DNA of 24,930 nucleotides from Bacillota bacterium (GCA_023419655.1 JAEZXP010000019.1:1-24930), one strand, 5' to 3'; positions 8,389 to 16,928 are shown, counted from the first letter of the stretch. The notes: generated from the sequence alone by a model not told the origin. Numbers and translations: made by a program.

Positions 8389-10917
8389 TTAATAGCTGTA
8401 CGCTGCCTCAAGGATGATAGGAATACTGCTGTCCGCATCGACGTATTTTTTCATAAAGGATAAGGTCGTAAAAAGAGGTTTTATCCGAAAGGCTGCCCGG
8501 GCCTCATATCCAAAGATGCAATTTTTAAGCTTAAAATCGGTGTCATATCGAATATGAATATTCTCCTGAATCAAATCCATCATACGATAGGACAGCTTTC
8601 TCTGATTGGCCGTATATAAGAACAGCGTCATATAATCCTGATAGGAGAATCCTTTCTCTTCCTTGTAAGCATCGGCTTTTTTTCGTATGTTTTCTCTGGT
8701 TAACAGCAAAAGGTCCGCGTATTTTAATTCTGCCTTTTTTCGGAGGATGGGGATTTCTTTTCCTTCCAAAAGGGCACAGGTATCCACAAGGCCGCAGCCA
8801 ATCGCCAGTACTATCATCAATATGCCCTGGGTAATTGCAACCAATATCGGAAGTCCCGTAAACCCTACCAATGTCGTGGCAATTGTTTTAGCCTCATTCC
8901 ATTTTTCCTTGTCACCCAGTATTGTCACAAAGTTCAGAAGTGTTCTTATCAGGATAAGCTTTCCTATGACTGCTTCTATATTATCCTTATCTGCCGCCCT
9001 GCCGTAGAGCAGATACTCCCATTCATAGCTAAGTACCGTGGGCTTCCTTCCCCGCAGTTCCTCCTCCTTGACAGGAAATCGATAAAAATGCTCCTCTATG
9101 TATCTCTGAACCATCACACGCTCCAGTATCTCATCTGCGGCCGTTCCCAAAAGAGTGCGGATACCATAATCGCCGAATATACCAAACAGACCCTCGGTTC
9201 CCGCATCCTTCCCGCCGATTTTCATGCCTTTAAGTAAGGTTAAAAACGAAAAGCTGTCCTGTTCCCCGGATAAGCCGTCCATAACGGACGGAAGCATGTC
9301 GGCGGACAGCTCACCGGAGGATATAGAATCCGGGTTGATTACAAGGCCGGTTATTCCTGCTTCAATAAGCTCCTTCATTCCATCCAGATAATCGGTTGAG
9401 CTGTCTTCTCCGATTACCAGCGTGCTGTAATTGAGCTTAAGCCCCTTGGTATCATAAGTCATAAGCTCCCGGTATGCTTCTTTATAATTATCCTTAGCGG
9501 TTATAAAATCCTGACTGGACAATGCCTGATGTCCGCTGTTAAGGCTGTCGATGCAATTTTGCAATATACCATAATTATTCGTTAATGTACTTTTCATTCC
9601 GGGAAAGTCATATCCTCCGCTGTTATCCAGCTGATACCTTTTAAGCTCAGAAAGCCCCTCCTCCAGGCTTTCATAAACATTTTCATCCAGGCCCTCCTTC
9701 TCATTATGAAGACTTTCCTCATAGGCTTTAATAAGGGGGTTGGAATCCTTTGCCGCAGCAATGATTTGCTCCAGCTCTAAAATTCCCTGTTCTGTCGCTG
9801 TAAGGCTTCCTGAGAGCAGACTCGATATTTCATTTACATTGGCCGTTATGCTATTCGTTTTGTCTGCCTGCTCCTTGCTGTAATCCTTTATACCTGAGCG
9901 AATTGTCTCTTCATTCTCTTCCAGTCCGGCAATTCTTTCCTCTGCTTCACTTATATTTATCGCCATGCTCTCCCGGTACGCCTCATCCTCTCCCGTATAA
10001 GCAGACAGGGTTTCTCGAAGCTGCTGCAAGGCATTTTCCTCTTTTTTTATTTCTTCTTGAACCGTATACAAGTTATTTTCCAAGGTTTTGATGGCCTGCC
10101 GTATAATCTCGAGCCGTTCAAGGCAGCTGTCCATCACTCGAAATGCTTCGGACGGGTCGGTATAGTTGTCCCAAAGTGCTATAAATACAATCTCATTATT
10201 AATTCCCGCACTTTCCATGGTTGGAACACCGTATAAAATCCGCTTTGCAAAATGCGTCTCTGTCTTTAATCTGCCGTCTCTCCCCTTTATAATCCCATTT
10301 TTTCCGGTAGCGATTCCGTCGATGTACTTCATCAGGGCAAGAATCCCTTCATCAATGGCAACCAGCTGTTTTTCCAGTTTTGCCTTTTCCTCATAAAGAA
10401 TACTGACCTTTCCGGGCTGTTCCAGCAAAGATACCTTATCCAAAAAGAATTCCGCGACATCGCCCAGCGTCCTGTATTTCATGTATTCGACGACCTCATG
10501 TATGAATATTTTGCCCTGATAATCGGTAAGGCTTGTACTGCTTTGCACCTCAACCGAATCGAGGGATAGTCCATATAATTCCATACGGCTGCTTGCTTCC
10601 GGTATTCCCTGTGCCGGCTTCAAGGTGTAGGACATATAATTTTGCATTCTTTCCTCCAGCTCTTCACCGTTAAAGGAAGCCTCCCCATATGCGCCGTCCA
10701 GTCCCAGCAGATGATATTCCTCCATAAGCGGTCCGTAAAATGCCGCCAGAACCGAATCCATTGATGTTGTCAATGCCCTCTCTGCAAACACTCTGGCCGT
10801 AGCCTGCCTGGCCCCTTCAATGACTGTCATTACCAGCGCCAGAATTAAAAGTAAGGTTATACTTAAAAATACTGTAATTGACCCGCTTTGATTTTGATGT
10901 TGTTTATGCTTATCCAT
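8389..10917 (-). CDS. DUF5702 domain protein of the Tad pilus locus
   Basis: An 842-aa protein starting with a hydrophilic leader and the segment GSITVFLSITLLLILALVMT then VIEGARQATARV, the TadG/DUF5702-type prepilin-like anchor. A large extracytoplasmic part follows, with a long Glu/Lys-rich coiled coil at about residues 270-420 and mixed domains to about 680. A second hydrophobic stretch near residues 695-725 (ILVAITQGILMIVLAIGCGL) precedes a soluble C-terminal region. Such proteins are regular members of Clostridia Tad loci; the exact role is unknown, perhaps a pilus-associated surface or scaffold protein. It starts 15 bp after the Flp1-like pilin gene behind AAAGG. Length and composition are normal and no break was seen. 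Confidence 0.8.
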   Translation of the reverse strand: MDKHKQHQNQSGSITVFLSITLLLILALVMTVIEGARQATARVFAERALTTSMDSVLAAFYGPLMEEYHLLGLDGAYGEASFNGEELEERMQNYMSYTLKPAQGIPEASSRMELYGLSLDSVEVQSSTSLTDYQGKIFIHEVVEYMKYRTLGDVAEFFLDKVSLLEQPGKVSILYEEKAKLEKQLVAIDEGILALMKYIDGIATGKNGIIKGRDGRLKTETHFAKRILYGVPTMESAGINNEIVFIALWDNYTDPSEAFRVMDSCLERLEIIRQAIKTLENNLYTVQEEIKKEENALQQLRETLSAYTGEDEAYRESMAINISEAEERIAGLEENEETIRSGIKDYSKEQADKTNSITANVNEISSLLSGSLTATEQGILELEQIIAAAKDSNPLIKAYEESLHNEKEGLDENVYESLEEGLSELKRYQLDNSGGYDFPGMKSTLTNNYGILQNCIDSLNSGHQALSSQDFITAKDNYKEAYRELMTYDTKGLKLNYSTLVIGEDSSTDYLDGMKELIEAGITGLVINPDSISSGELSADMLPSVMDGLSGEQDSFSFLTLLKGMKIGGKDAGTEGLFGIFGDYGIRTLLGTAADEILERVMVQRYIEEHFYRFPVKEEELRGRKPTVLSYEWEYLLYGRAADKDNIEAVIGKLILIRTLLNFVTILGDKEKWNEAKTIATTLVGFTGLPILVAITQGILMIVLAIGCGLVDTCALLEGKEIPILRKKAELKYADLLLLTRENIRKKADAYKEEKGFSYQDYMTLFLYTANQRKLSYRMMDLIQENIHIRYDTDFKLKNCIFGYEARAAFRIKPLFTTLSFMKKYVDADSSIPIILEAAYSY

Positions 10918-10932
10918 TCGGCTCTTGCCTTT

Positions 10933-11115
10933 CTACGGATTATTCAGATATTCTACCTGATTATTGATATTCTCAAATACACTGTTAACGATATCTGTGA
11001 TTTGGTCTCTGAATAAAACCACCAGAAGAATTAACACCAGTAAAATTAATATAATCTCTACAACGCCGATTCCCTCTGCTTCGGTCTTTAATAATTTACT
11101 TATCCCTTTCTTCAT
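10933..11115 (-). CDS. Flp1-like type IVb pilin
   Basis: A 60-aa protein with a basic leader, then EAEGIGVVEIILILLVLILL, a match to the Flp1-like pilin signature in which cleavage after Gly leaves a mature N-terminus with Glu near position 3 to 5. The C-terminal 25 residues (FRDQITDIVNSVFENINNQV) form a short amphipathic helix. It would be processed by the A24 peptidase encoded at 6768-7202 and polymerise into the pilus shaft. GAGG lies 7 bases before the ATG. Only one such pilin gene is in the window. Confidence 0.88.
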   Translation of the reverse strand: MKKGISKLLKTEAEGIGVVEIILILLVLILLVVLFRDQITDIVNSVFENINNQVEYLNNP

Positions 11116-11197
11116 CTTCTATCCTCTGTCCATACGGACAGTTTTCCCTTCTATGTATTGGTTTCTTATCGCGAATATCCTTGATAGATAGGATATG

Positions 11198-12625
11198 TCA
11201 TATTCTAAAAGAGATAAACGCAGGTATCATAATTATAATTAGCACAATCAGAAGCATTATCATCATGGGTACCAACAGCTTCGTGGAAGCCTCCTCACCC
11301 AGCTTTTTTGTGGTTTCCTTCCTCTCCTGAAATGCCTCTATCGCCTCCTGTTTTAATAAATCCACCATATTCCGGTTTCCCTTTTTCAGGTTCTGCACCA
11401 AAATAGAGCTAAACTTCATATAGGAAAGCAGCCCCGCTCTTTTCCCAAACTCCCCATAGGCCTTTGCTTCGGATATACCCAGCTTTAATTCATGGCACGT
11501 CACCCGCATTTCCTCATAGGCATACCGTATTTCTCTTTTGTTGCATCTGGATTTTTTTTCGTAATCCTCTGCTATCTTGCTCCAGGCCTGCTTAATCGTC
11601 ATTCCTGCATTTATCAATAGAACAAATTTATTAATAATTTCCGGATAGTCCAGAAGCATCTGATTTTTTCTTCGTCTCATTCTGCTGTCCAGTTCTCTGT
11701 CCCCATAGAGTCCTATAAGCACCGCTCCAAGCAGGCCCAATATAAGCAATGATACTCCCCGGTTCTTTTTATCTGTCTTCCAGGTAAGAGAATATTCCCC
11801 TATCTGTCCGGGAAGGTTCCATTCCTCTATTGCGGCTGTCTCCTTTCCCGCTGTATCGAGGGCATCTTCCAGCTCCCTGTACAGTATCTCCTTCTCATCC
11901 AGTTTTGCCGGTCTTATTGTAAGAGGGATTGTATGCTCCACTCTCTTATTATTATATTTAAGAATTGCTGTTACCAGGGTCTCGGCTTGCGCATCCGTCA
12001 TATCTGTGTTTTTAAGCTCTCCCCTGCCTGAGATTAGCCGGTAATCTTTCGGAATCCATTCTATGGATATCGCCGTATTCGGAATCCTCTGAATAAAATT
12101 CAGATTCTTATTCACATTGTCCGCAGCTTCATTTTCTCCCAGCATGGCCTCCTCCAGATAGGGAATTACCTTCTTTAATACCCCTTCCCATTCGTCTTGC
12201 GTATATACCCGTTCCTTATTATTGATGATTATTTCATCCTCGTAGATGTCCGTCCCGTCCTCTTGCTTTGCCATACGAAACCTTAGCTTTATCTTACGGT
12301 CTCCTTCTCCCTCCTCGGGACGAATTAGATTGCCCTCGAAGGTATCGGATTTATTCATGGCGGATTGAATGGATGCGATGAAAGAAAAGCTTGAGAATGC
12401 AAAGATTATTACCAGAATAAGAGATATTTTTTGATACCAGTAAAGCCTTATCTGAATTTCACGATTATCAGAAACATGCAGGGCACGAATTTTTTCTGAT
12501 ATGTCAGATTTATTCAATAATCTTTTTTCAAGTCCTGTTTTTGTAAGAAGAAAGCTTGCTATCGGATACAGAAAATACAGCTTATGCTCCTTTTTATCGA
12601 TGTCTTTTAAATTAATATATATCAT
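11198..12625 (-). CDS. tadC: TadC-like platform protein (T2SS F family) with large N-terminal insert
   Basis: A 475-aa membrane protein. The C-terminal part from about residue 320 is a type II secretion F domain: LLLDYPEIINKFVLLINAGM then TIKQAWSKIAEDY, ending in a hydrophobic segment at 445-470. Unlike classical TadC (about 300 aa), it has a soluble N-terminal stretch, a membrane segment near 70-90, and about 190 hydrophilic residues before the next membrane segment near 290-310; topology suggests this part is outside the cell. It would form the inner-membrane platform with TadB. AAGGA overlaps the tadB stop codon, 8 bases before the ATG, so translation is probably coupled. Confidence 0.85.
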   Translation of the reverse strand: MIYINLKDIDKKEHKLYFLYPIASFLLTKTGLEKRLLNKSDISEKIRALHVSDNREIQIRLYWYQKISLILVIIFAFSSFSFIASIQSAMNKSDTFEGNLIRPEEGEGDRKIKLRFRMAKQEDGTDIYEDEIIINNKERVYTQDEWEGVLKKVIPYLEEAMLGENEAADNVNKNLNFIQRIPNTAISIEWIPKDYRLISGRGELKNTDMTDAQAETLVTAILKYNNKRVEHTIPLTIRPAKLDEKEILYRELEDALDTAGKETAAIEEWNLPGQIGEYSLTWKTDKKNRGVSLLILGLLGAVLIGLYGDRELDSRMRRRKNQMLLDYPEIINKFVLLINAGMTIKQAWSKIAEDYEKKSRCNKREIRYAYEEMRVTCHELKLGISEAKAYGEFGKRAGLLSYMKFSSILVQNLKKGNRNMVDLLKQEAIEAFQERKETTKKLGEEASTKLLVPMMIMLLIVLIIIMIPAFISFRI

Positions 12626-12636
12626 AATTATATTCC

Positions 12637-13380
12637 TTACAGTTCAATTGCGGTTATATTGTCGATGATACGATAGGTGAAAAGATAGACACCCAGAAGA
12701 ATTGTCATAATAAGAATACCCAGGAGATTATGGTACAGCGTATCCAGAAATCCCGGAGAAGAGATTGACAGATAGCACAGGATTCCTGCCGGAACCATCT
12801 TCATTATCGTGGCTTCAAATTTTTTACCTGCTATCATCGCCATAATCTCCCGCTTTACCTCCAGCTTATCGCTGATGATATTTCCGGTTGTCTTAATGAT
12901 TTGGTTTATATCACCTCCCGTTCGTTTCGCAGTGGCAAACACTTCAGAAAAGCTGATAATATCTTCTACTGCGCTGCGCTCTCCAAAATCACTTAACGCT
13001 TTTTCCACTGGAATATTCATCTGTATCCGGTTAACCAGATAGGTAAATTCTTTTATAATCATCGCTTCTTCCGGATACATTCGCTTTAAGTCCTTTAATG
13101 CTTCTGCAAATCCACGCTCTGCACTATATCCGGCACTTAAGGCCGCCGACAGACTATTTATGCCATCCCGGAACTGGAGGCCCAGCTGCCACCTTCTTTT
13201 TTCGGCCATCTCCCTGTTTTTCCTTTTGTAGTTTAAGCGTATCAGAGGGCTAAGCAGGATTATGCCATAGATGCTCTTATAGAATAAGATTCCCAGCACC
13301 AGCGCCACCATAACCCCCTCAAGGATATACCTTAACTTTTCTTTAACAGAAAAACGGTAGATATCATAATTTTCAACCAT
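12637..13380 (-). CDS. tadB: TadB-like platform protein (T2SS F family)
   Basis: A 247-aa membrane protein with an N-terminal hydrophobic region (residues 18-45), a cytoplasmic T2SSF domain (QLGLQFRDGINSLSAALSAG then YSAERGFAEALKDL, and FATAKRTGGDINQIIKTTG) and two C-terminal membrane segments. The GYS/RTGG pattern is typical of TadB/TadC proteins. It should recruit the TadA ATPase to the membrane together with TadC. It starts 20 bp after tadA behind AAAGG and ends 11 bp before tadC. No odd features. Confidence 0.9.
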   Translation of the reverse strand: MVENYDIYRFSVKEKLRYILEGVMVALVLGILFYKSIYGIILLSPLIRLNYKRKNREMAEKRRWQLGLQFRDGINSLSAALSAGYSAERGFAEALKDLKRMYPEEAMIIKEFTYLVNRIQMNIPVEKALSDFGERSAVEDIISFSEVFATAKRTGGDINQIIKTTGNIISDKLEVKREIMAMIAGKKFEATIMKMVPAGILCYLSISSPGFLDTLYHNLLGILIMTILLGVYLFTYRIIDNITAIEL

Positions 13381-13400
13381 CTATATGCCTTTCTCTTTAT

Positions 13401-14615
13401 CTACTTCAACGATAGCCCTGCCCGGTTAAGCTTCTCCATATGTATAAGCCCATTAACCTTCTCCAGCTTACCGATTATTTTTTCATTTTCTTCGGCTTCT
13501 TCCACGAATCTGTAAAGCGGGTTCAGAATAATTTCATTGTCTTTCATTCCCTGTACCTCTGTTATCTCCAGCACACGTCTTGATTTGTCCCTCAGTCTGC
13601 CCAGATGTACGATTATATCTATGGCGGAGGCAATCTGCCTGCGTACCGCTATAATCGGAATATCTGCGCCAAGAAGAACAAGGGATTCCAGCCTGCTTAA
13701 CATATCTGCCGGTGAGTTGGCATGTCCTGTAGACAGAGAGCCGTCATGTCCTGTATTCAGTGCCTGCAGCATATCGATTGCCGCTTCATCCCTTACCTCC
13801 CCTACAATAATCCGGTCCGGACGCATTCGAAGGGATGTCTTAATCAAATCCCTTATCGTCACCTGATTGCTGCCCTCCGTATTGCTGTTTCTTACCTCCA
13901 TACGAACCAGATTGCTGATGCTTCTAAGCTGCAATTCCGCAGAATCTTCAATGGTTATAATCCGCTCTGTTTCGGGGATATAGTTGGATAGAACATTAAG
14001 AAATGTGGTTTTCCCTGAGCCGGTTCCTCCGCTGATAAATATATTGTATCTGGCTATTACCAGCTTTTCTAAAAACTCCGCAACCTCCCGGGTTATGGAT
14101 TGATATTCGATGAGCCTATCAATCGTGATAGGATTTTCGGGAAATCTTCGTATTGTGATGACAGGCCCGTCCAATGCTATGGGAGGAAGCACAATGTTAA
14201 CCCTTGAGCCGTCCGGCAGCCTGGAATCTACAATGGGATTTGCCGCATTGACAATACGGTTGGCCTGGGATACAATCTGCTGAACCACATCCTCAAGCTT
14301 TTCTTCTGATTCAAAGGATTTGGGGCTTCGGGATATAACACCGTTTTGCTCGATAAAGATATCCTTTACACCATTTACCATAATTTCAGTAATTGTGGGG
14401 TCCTCTATCATATCCTGCAAAATATCCAGCTTCCGGATAGAATTGAAGATATCCCTTCGAAGTCTTTTCTTTTCCTGCATACTAATATAATTTTCTCTGC
14501 TCTTTACGACCAATATCTCATCGATTGCGTTAAGCAGTTCCTCATCCGATATCTCGGTGGTCAGGTCTATCCTGTCCAGTACGTCCTGCTGAAGCTTTTC
14601 TTTTAATCTACTCAT
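13401..14615 (-). CDS. tadA: TadA/CpaF-type secretion ATPase
   Basis: A 404-aa cytoplasmic hexameric ATPase of the type II/IV secretion superfamily. The N-terminal domain runs to about residue 145 (DPTITEIMVNG, DSRLPDGSRVN). The Walker A motif SGGTGSGKTT is at residues 195-204, the Asp box ITIEDSAELQ at about 221-230, the Walker B RIIVGEVRDE at about 268-277, and the His box SLSTGHANS at about 293-301. All key residues are present, so it should power pilus assembly. The ATG overlaps by ATGA the end of a 23-codon ORF that bridges tadZ and tadA; the AAAGGAG site lies 13 bases upstream of this ATG and 5 bases upstream of an out-of-frame ATG in that ORF. Confidence 0.95.
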   Translation of the reverse strand: MSRLKEKLQQDVLDRIDLTTEISDEELLNAIDEILVVKSRENYISMQEKKRLRRDIFNSIRKLDILQDMIEDPTITEIMVNGVKDIFIEQNGVISRSPKSFESEEKLEDVVQQIVSQANRIVNAANPIVDSRLPDGSRVNIVLPPIALDGPVITIRRFPENPITIDRLIEYQSITREVAEFLEKLVIARYNIFISGGTGSGKTTFLNVLSNYIPETERIITIEDSAELQLRSISNLVRMEVRNSNTEGSNQVTIRDLIKTSLRMRPDRIIVGEVRDEAAIDMLQALNTGHDGSLSTGHANSPADMLSRLESLVLLGADIPIIAVRRQIASAIDIIVHLGRLRDKSRRVLEITEVQGMKDNEIILNPLYRFVEEAEENEKIIGKLEKVNGLIHMEKLNRAGLSLK

Positions 14616-14683
14616 TGATACATTGATACTCCTTTCAGCTTATCTAATCCGTTCATTATCCGTTCTCTTGTTCTTATCATCAT
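14612..14683 (-). CDS. Possible 23-codon coupling ORF between tadZ and tadA
   Basis: An ATG at 14681-14683 overlaps the tadZ stop codon, and this frame ends with a TGA that overlaps the tadA start (ATGA). The peptide is basic (contains MIRTRERIMNGLDKLKGVS). No ribosome binding site precedes it, so it would be translated only by reinitiation after tadZ. It may be chance. Confidence 0.2.
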   Translation of the reverse strand: MMIRTRERIMNGLDKLKGVSMYQ

Positions 14684-15672
14684 CCGTATATCTGTGCCGC
14701 TTCTTCTGCCGCAGGCTTTATGGCCGCGTATATATGCTCGGGTGACGAACTTGCACCTGCCATCCGCCCTGCTGCGGGAAGCTTTATCCTGTGGCATTTT
14801 AATTGCCGGATGAAAACTCCCATCAGCTCCATCTGCCTTTCCCATTCCTTTACCGCAAGCTCTTCATATGGCAAATCAGCTATTGCAATATAGATATCAT
14901 TGCTCCGGCTTAAAATCTCCATGGCTGCCTCCGTATAGATTCCCAGATAAAATACAATCAATTCATAATCCTTCTGTATAGCCATGTCCTTTATGAATTT
15001 CTCCACATCCTCCCTGCTTAAAGAGAGCAAGTCAAAGCCATGCCAAACACCTGCAAGGTAGGGTAATCTATCTGAATAATTAAGATACGTTTTCAGCTTA
15101 TCCATATAATTCGAACCGCTTTCTTTCAGATAATACAAGAATTCGGACATGGATTCTCCTGCCTCCTTCTCTCCCGGCATAAAGGCTGTCTGCAGCGGGT
15201 CAAGAGAAATAAAAAGGACCTTTCTTCTATCGGATAATTCCTTCGCAAGCGCCCAGGCATAGGAGCGCTTCTCTATCCCGGGAACCGGAGAAAACACGGA
15301 TATAAACCGAACCTCCCCATAATTTGCACCTCCCCTGTTATCCTCCAGTCTTGTATATCCGGACAAAACAGCGGATGCGATTCTTCCCGCCGGCTGATAT
15401 TTATAAATACTTTCCTGCTTGTCCCTTACCGCCTTCTTATCATGAGAAAGCCAAAAAATATATTTTATATTATCTTTTAAAAGCTCGGCCGAAATATCCT
15501 CACCTCCATATAAAAGAATATCAACGGCCTGATACTTTAAAAAATCGACTAAGCTTTCCCGCCGGGTGAACAATAATATCCCGAATTCCTCCCATCCTGA
15601 TTTTTTTAAATATTCCATTAAACGGGATGCATATAGAATGTCCGTATCAAAAACGGCCATCAGCTTCTCCAA
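14680..15672 (-). CDS. tadZ: TadZ/CpaE-like pilus localisation protein with degenerate P-loop
   Basis: A 330-aa cytoplasmic protein. Residues 1-90 resemble a receiver-like fold (MAVFDTDILYASRLMEYLKK, VDILLYGGED), followed by a linker and a ParA/MinD-like domain from about residue 120. The expected deviant Walker A is replaced by SPVPGIEKRS (128-137): the Lys remains, but the GKT part is gone. A switch-like segment ISLDPLQTAF follows. TadZ proteins mark the site of the pilus machine; loss of the P-loop suggests weak or no ATP hydrolysis. The start is TTG at 15670-15672 with AGGAGG 7 bases upstream; an ATG four codons later has no site of its own. Three stops in a row (TGA TGA TAA) end it. It is the first gene of the operon. 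Confidence 0.8.
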   Translation of the reverse strand: MEKLMAVFDTDILYASRLMEYLKKSGWEEFGILLFTRRESLVDFLKYQAVDILLYGGEDISAELLKDNIKYIFWLSHDKKAVRDKQESIYKYQPAGRIASAVLSGYTRLEDNRGGANYGEVRFISVFSPVPGIEKRSYAWALAKELSDRRKVLFISLDPLQTAFMPGEKEAGESMSEFLYYLKESGSNYMDKLKTYLNYSDRLPYLAGVWHGFDLLSLSREDVEKFIKDMAIQKDYELIVFYLGIYTEAAMEILSRSNDIYIAIADLPYEELAVKEWERQMELMGVFIRQLKCHRIKLPAAGRMAGASSSPEHIYAAIKPAAEEAAQIYG

Positions 15673-15836
15673 TATTTCACCTCCTGTTATTGAAAATGAT
15701 TTAATATTTATGAATTTGATTGAAGGAATGATTTAATTATAGAATGTAATTCCGTGAGTTAGCCTTAAGCTTAGATAAATGGAGACTCCAAAAGACAAAT
15801 GATGTTAATTTTTGCTTTAAAAATGGGGATATGTTA

Positions 15837-15865
15837 ATAATATATGAACTTTACATTGCTGTCAA
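15837..15865 (-). promoter_or_regulatory. Sigma-A promoter of the Tad pilus operon
   Basis: TTGACA (15860-15865), 17-bp spacer, TATTAT (15837-15842) on the minus strand. It lies between the bofA stop and the tadZ start and implies a leader of about 160 nt. The 15673-15946 stretch has no gene; no known riboswitch pattern was recognised in the leader. Confidence 0.75.
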
Positions 15866-15946
15866 TATATTCCTTATAATGTCGAACCATCTTTGTAATA
15901 CTTATACAAATTTTCTGATATATAAGGTAAAAATGCACAAAAATAT

Positions 15947-16216
15947 TCAGGCTGAGTAATAGAATGCCAGCCCATAAAGTAAAATAAATCCGGGAAGACC
16001 CAAGAAACCGTTCGATAGTATCGTTACTGCATTAACGCCCACGGTCATCCGGTATCCGCCCATGCCAAGTACAAAATCCAATAGATAGATTCCCGCCGTT
16101 CCTACACAGGCCCGAAGAAAAAAGTCGACGATAAGGTCCGGCCGCTTTCTGATAACACAGATGCCAATGAAAACAACACATAACACAATAATGACGGCAA
16201 ATATAATACTTTCCAT
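15947..16216 (-). CDS. bofA: BofA family pro-sigma-K processing inhibitor
   Basis: An 89-aa protein with two to three hydrophobic segments and the family signature VNAVTILSNGFLGLPGFILL at the C-terminus. In Bacillus, BofA holds the SpoIVFB protease inactive in the mother cell until pro-sigma-K is needed; the family is found across endospore formers, which points to sporulation here. AGGAG lies 10 bases before the ATG. In Bacillus the order is recR-yaaL-bofA on one strand. Here yaaL lies next to bofA but is divergent, so the pair is rearranged. No recR or dnaX is in the window. Confidence 0.9.
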   Translation of the reverse strand: MESIIFAVIIVLCVVFIGICVIRKRPDLIVDFFLRACVGTAGIYLLDFVLGMGGYRMTVGVNAVTILSNGFLGLPGFILLYGLAFYYSA

Positions 16217-16364
16217 ATGAATAATACTCCTTTCCCCATGACCGCAAGCTTCCTACTTATAAAAATAAAACAACCTACAATATTTATATACGCTTTTATC
16301 CATATTATTCTAAATAAAAGAATAAATGGTTATTTTTCTGACTATACTATTAATAAAATTGGTA

Positions 16365-16383
16365 TTCTATAAGAATTATAGAA
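16365..16383. promoter_or_regulatory. 19-bp palindrome upstream of yaaL
   Basis: TTCTATAA-GAA-TTATAGAA, perfect 8-bp arms, 24 bases before the yaaL start in the bofA/yaaL divergent region. It could be an operator; no consensus -35 box was found at the right distance. Confidence 0.35.
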
Positions 16384-16406
16384 CACAACGGAAAGAGATG
16401 GTGAAA

Positions 16407-16640
16407 ATGAAGCTGTTTTCCAGGACCAGAAAAAAAAGTCCCCATGACGATCTTCTCATAAAAGAAATAAATAAGACAAAGCTGGCTTTAGAAGCGGCCT
16501 ATTCTCAATTTGAATATGTGGTTGACCCGGACTTAATTGACAGCTGCATCTATGAGTTAAATGCCATACAAAATAGATATAAGTATTTATTAAAGCAAGC
16601 GAAGGCAGCGGATACAAGCTTTGTTGAAACAAAGTCATAG
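16407..16640 (+). CDS. yaaL: YaaL family protein (DUF2508)
   Basis: A 77-aa soluble protein of the DUF2508/YaaL family, function unknown, usually found between recR and bofA in Firmicutes. The conserved pattern LIKEINKTKLALEAAYSQFE then DPDLIDSCIYELNAIQNRYK YLL is complete. The frame is open upstream to 16326, but the family starts close to MKLFSRTRKK. ATG 16407 is chosen because GGAAAGAG lies about 9 bases upstream; ATG 16398 is possible. It is divergent from bofA with 190 bp between them. Role probably sporulation- or chromosome-linked by neighbourhood only. Confidence 0.8.
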   Translation: MKLFSRTRKKSPHDDLLIKEINKTKLALEAAYSQFEYVVDPDLIDSCIYELNAIQNRYKYLLKQAKAADTSFVETKS

Positions 16641-16656
16641 AATTCTTACACCAATC

Positions 16657-16691
16657 AAACAGGGCAGATGCAATATTGCATCTGCCCTCAA
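16657..16691 (-). repeat. Left terminal hairpin of the 0.55-kb island
   Basis: Holds a perfect 26-bp palindrome (16662-16687), flanked by TTGA on the inner side when read on the minus strand. Read on that strand it aligns with the hairpin at 17168-17202, with differences that keep base pairing. It lies 15 bp after the small membrane protein gene and could end its transcript, though the following T tract is poor. Confidence 0.7.
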
Positions 16692-16706
16692 ACCGTAAAT
16701 GATTTA

Positions 16707-16898
16707 TTATTTCGTTTTTTTATATTCTTTATACTCAATAAAAAAACCGATTCCTGAAAAAATTGATATAATAGAGCCTGCTAAATTCATACTTTGAATA
16801 CTTCCCAAATTCCATGTATTACTTTTTAATATCAATAATATACCAACAAAAAACAATAATATAAAAACAGCTAAAACAGCTAAATGTTTGACTTTCAT
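16707..16898 (-). CDS. Small two-helix membrane protein, unknown
   Basis: A 63-aa protein with two hydrophobic helices: HLAVLAVFILLFFVGILLIL and, after a short polar loop, SMNLAGSIISIFSGIGFFIE, ending in the basic tail YKEYKKTK. Family not recognised. A TTG start six codons earlier is possible, but ATG 16898 has TTGGAG 12 bases upstream and lies 30 bp after a consensus promoter. The base composition is more AT-rich than the neighbouring operons. It sits inside an island bounded by matching inverted hairpins, so it may be acquired cargo. Confidence 0.55.
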   Translation of the reverse strand: MKVKHLAVLAVFILLFFVGILLILKSNTWNLGSIQSMNLAGSIISIFSGIGFFIEYKEYKKTK

Positions 16899-16928
16899 TT
16901 TATTATTCAACTCCAATTAATAATATTT

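Noticed and set aside
14612..14845. Longer minus-strand frame as a frameshifted tadZ C-terminus
   Set aside because: tadZ ends with three consecutive in-frame stops after a plausible tail, and the alternative frame over tadZ has shadow-like composition. Only its last 23 codons were kept as a weak coupling ORF.
15673..15836. c-di-GMP riboswitch in the Tad leader
   Set aside because: I looked for the GEMM-I core and tetraloop-receptor pattern and did not find them.
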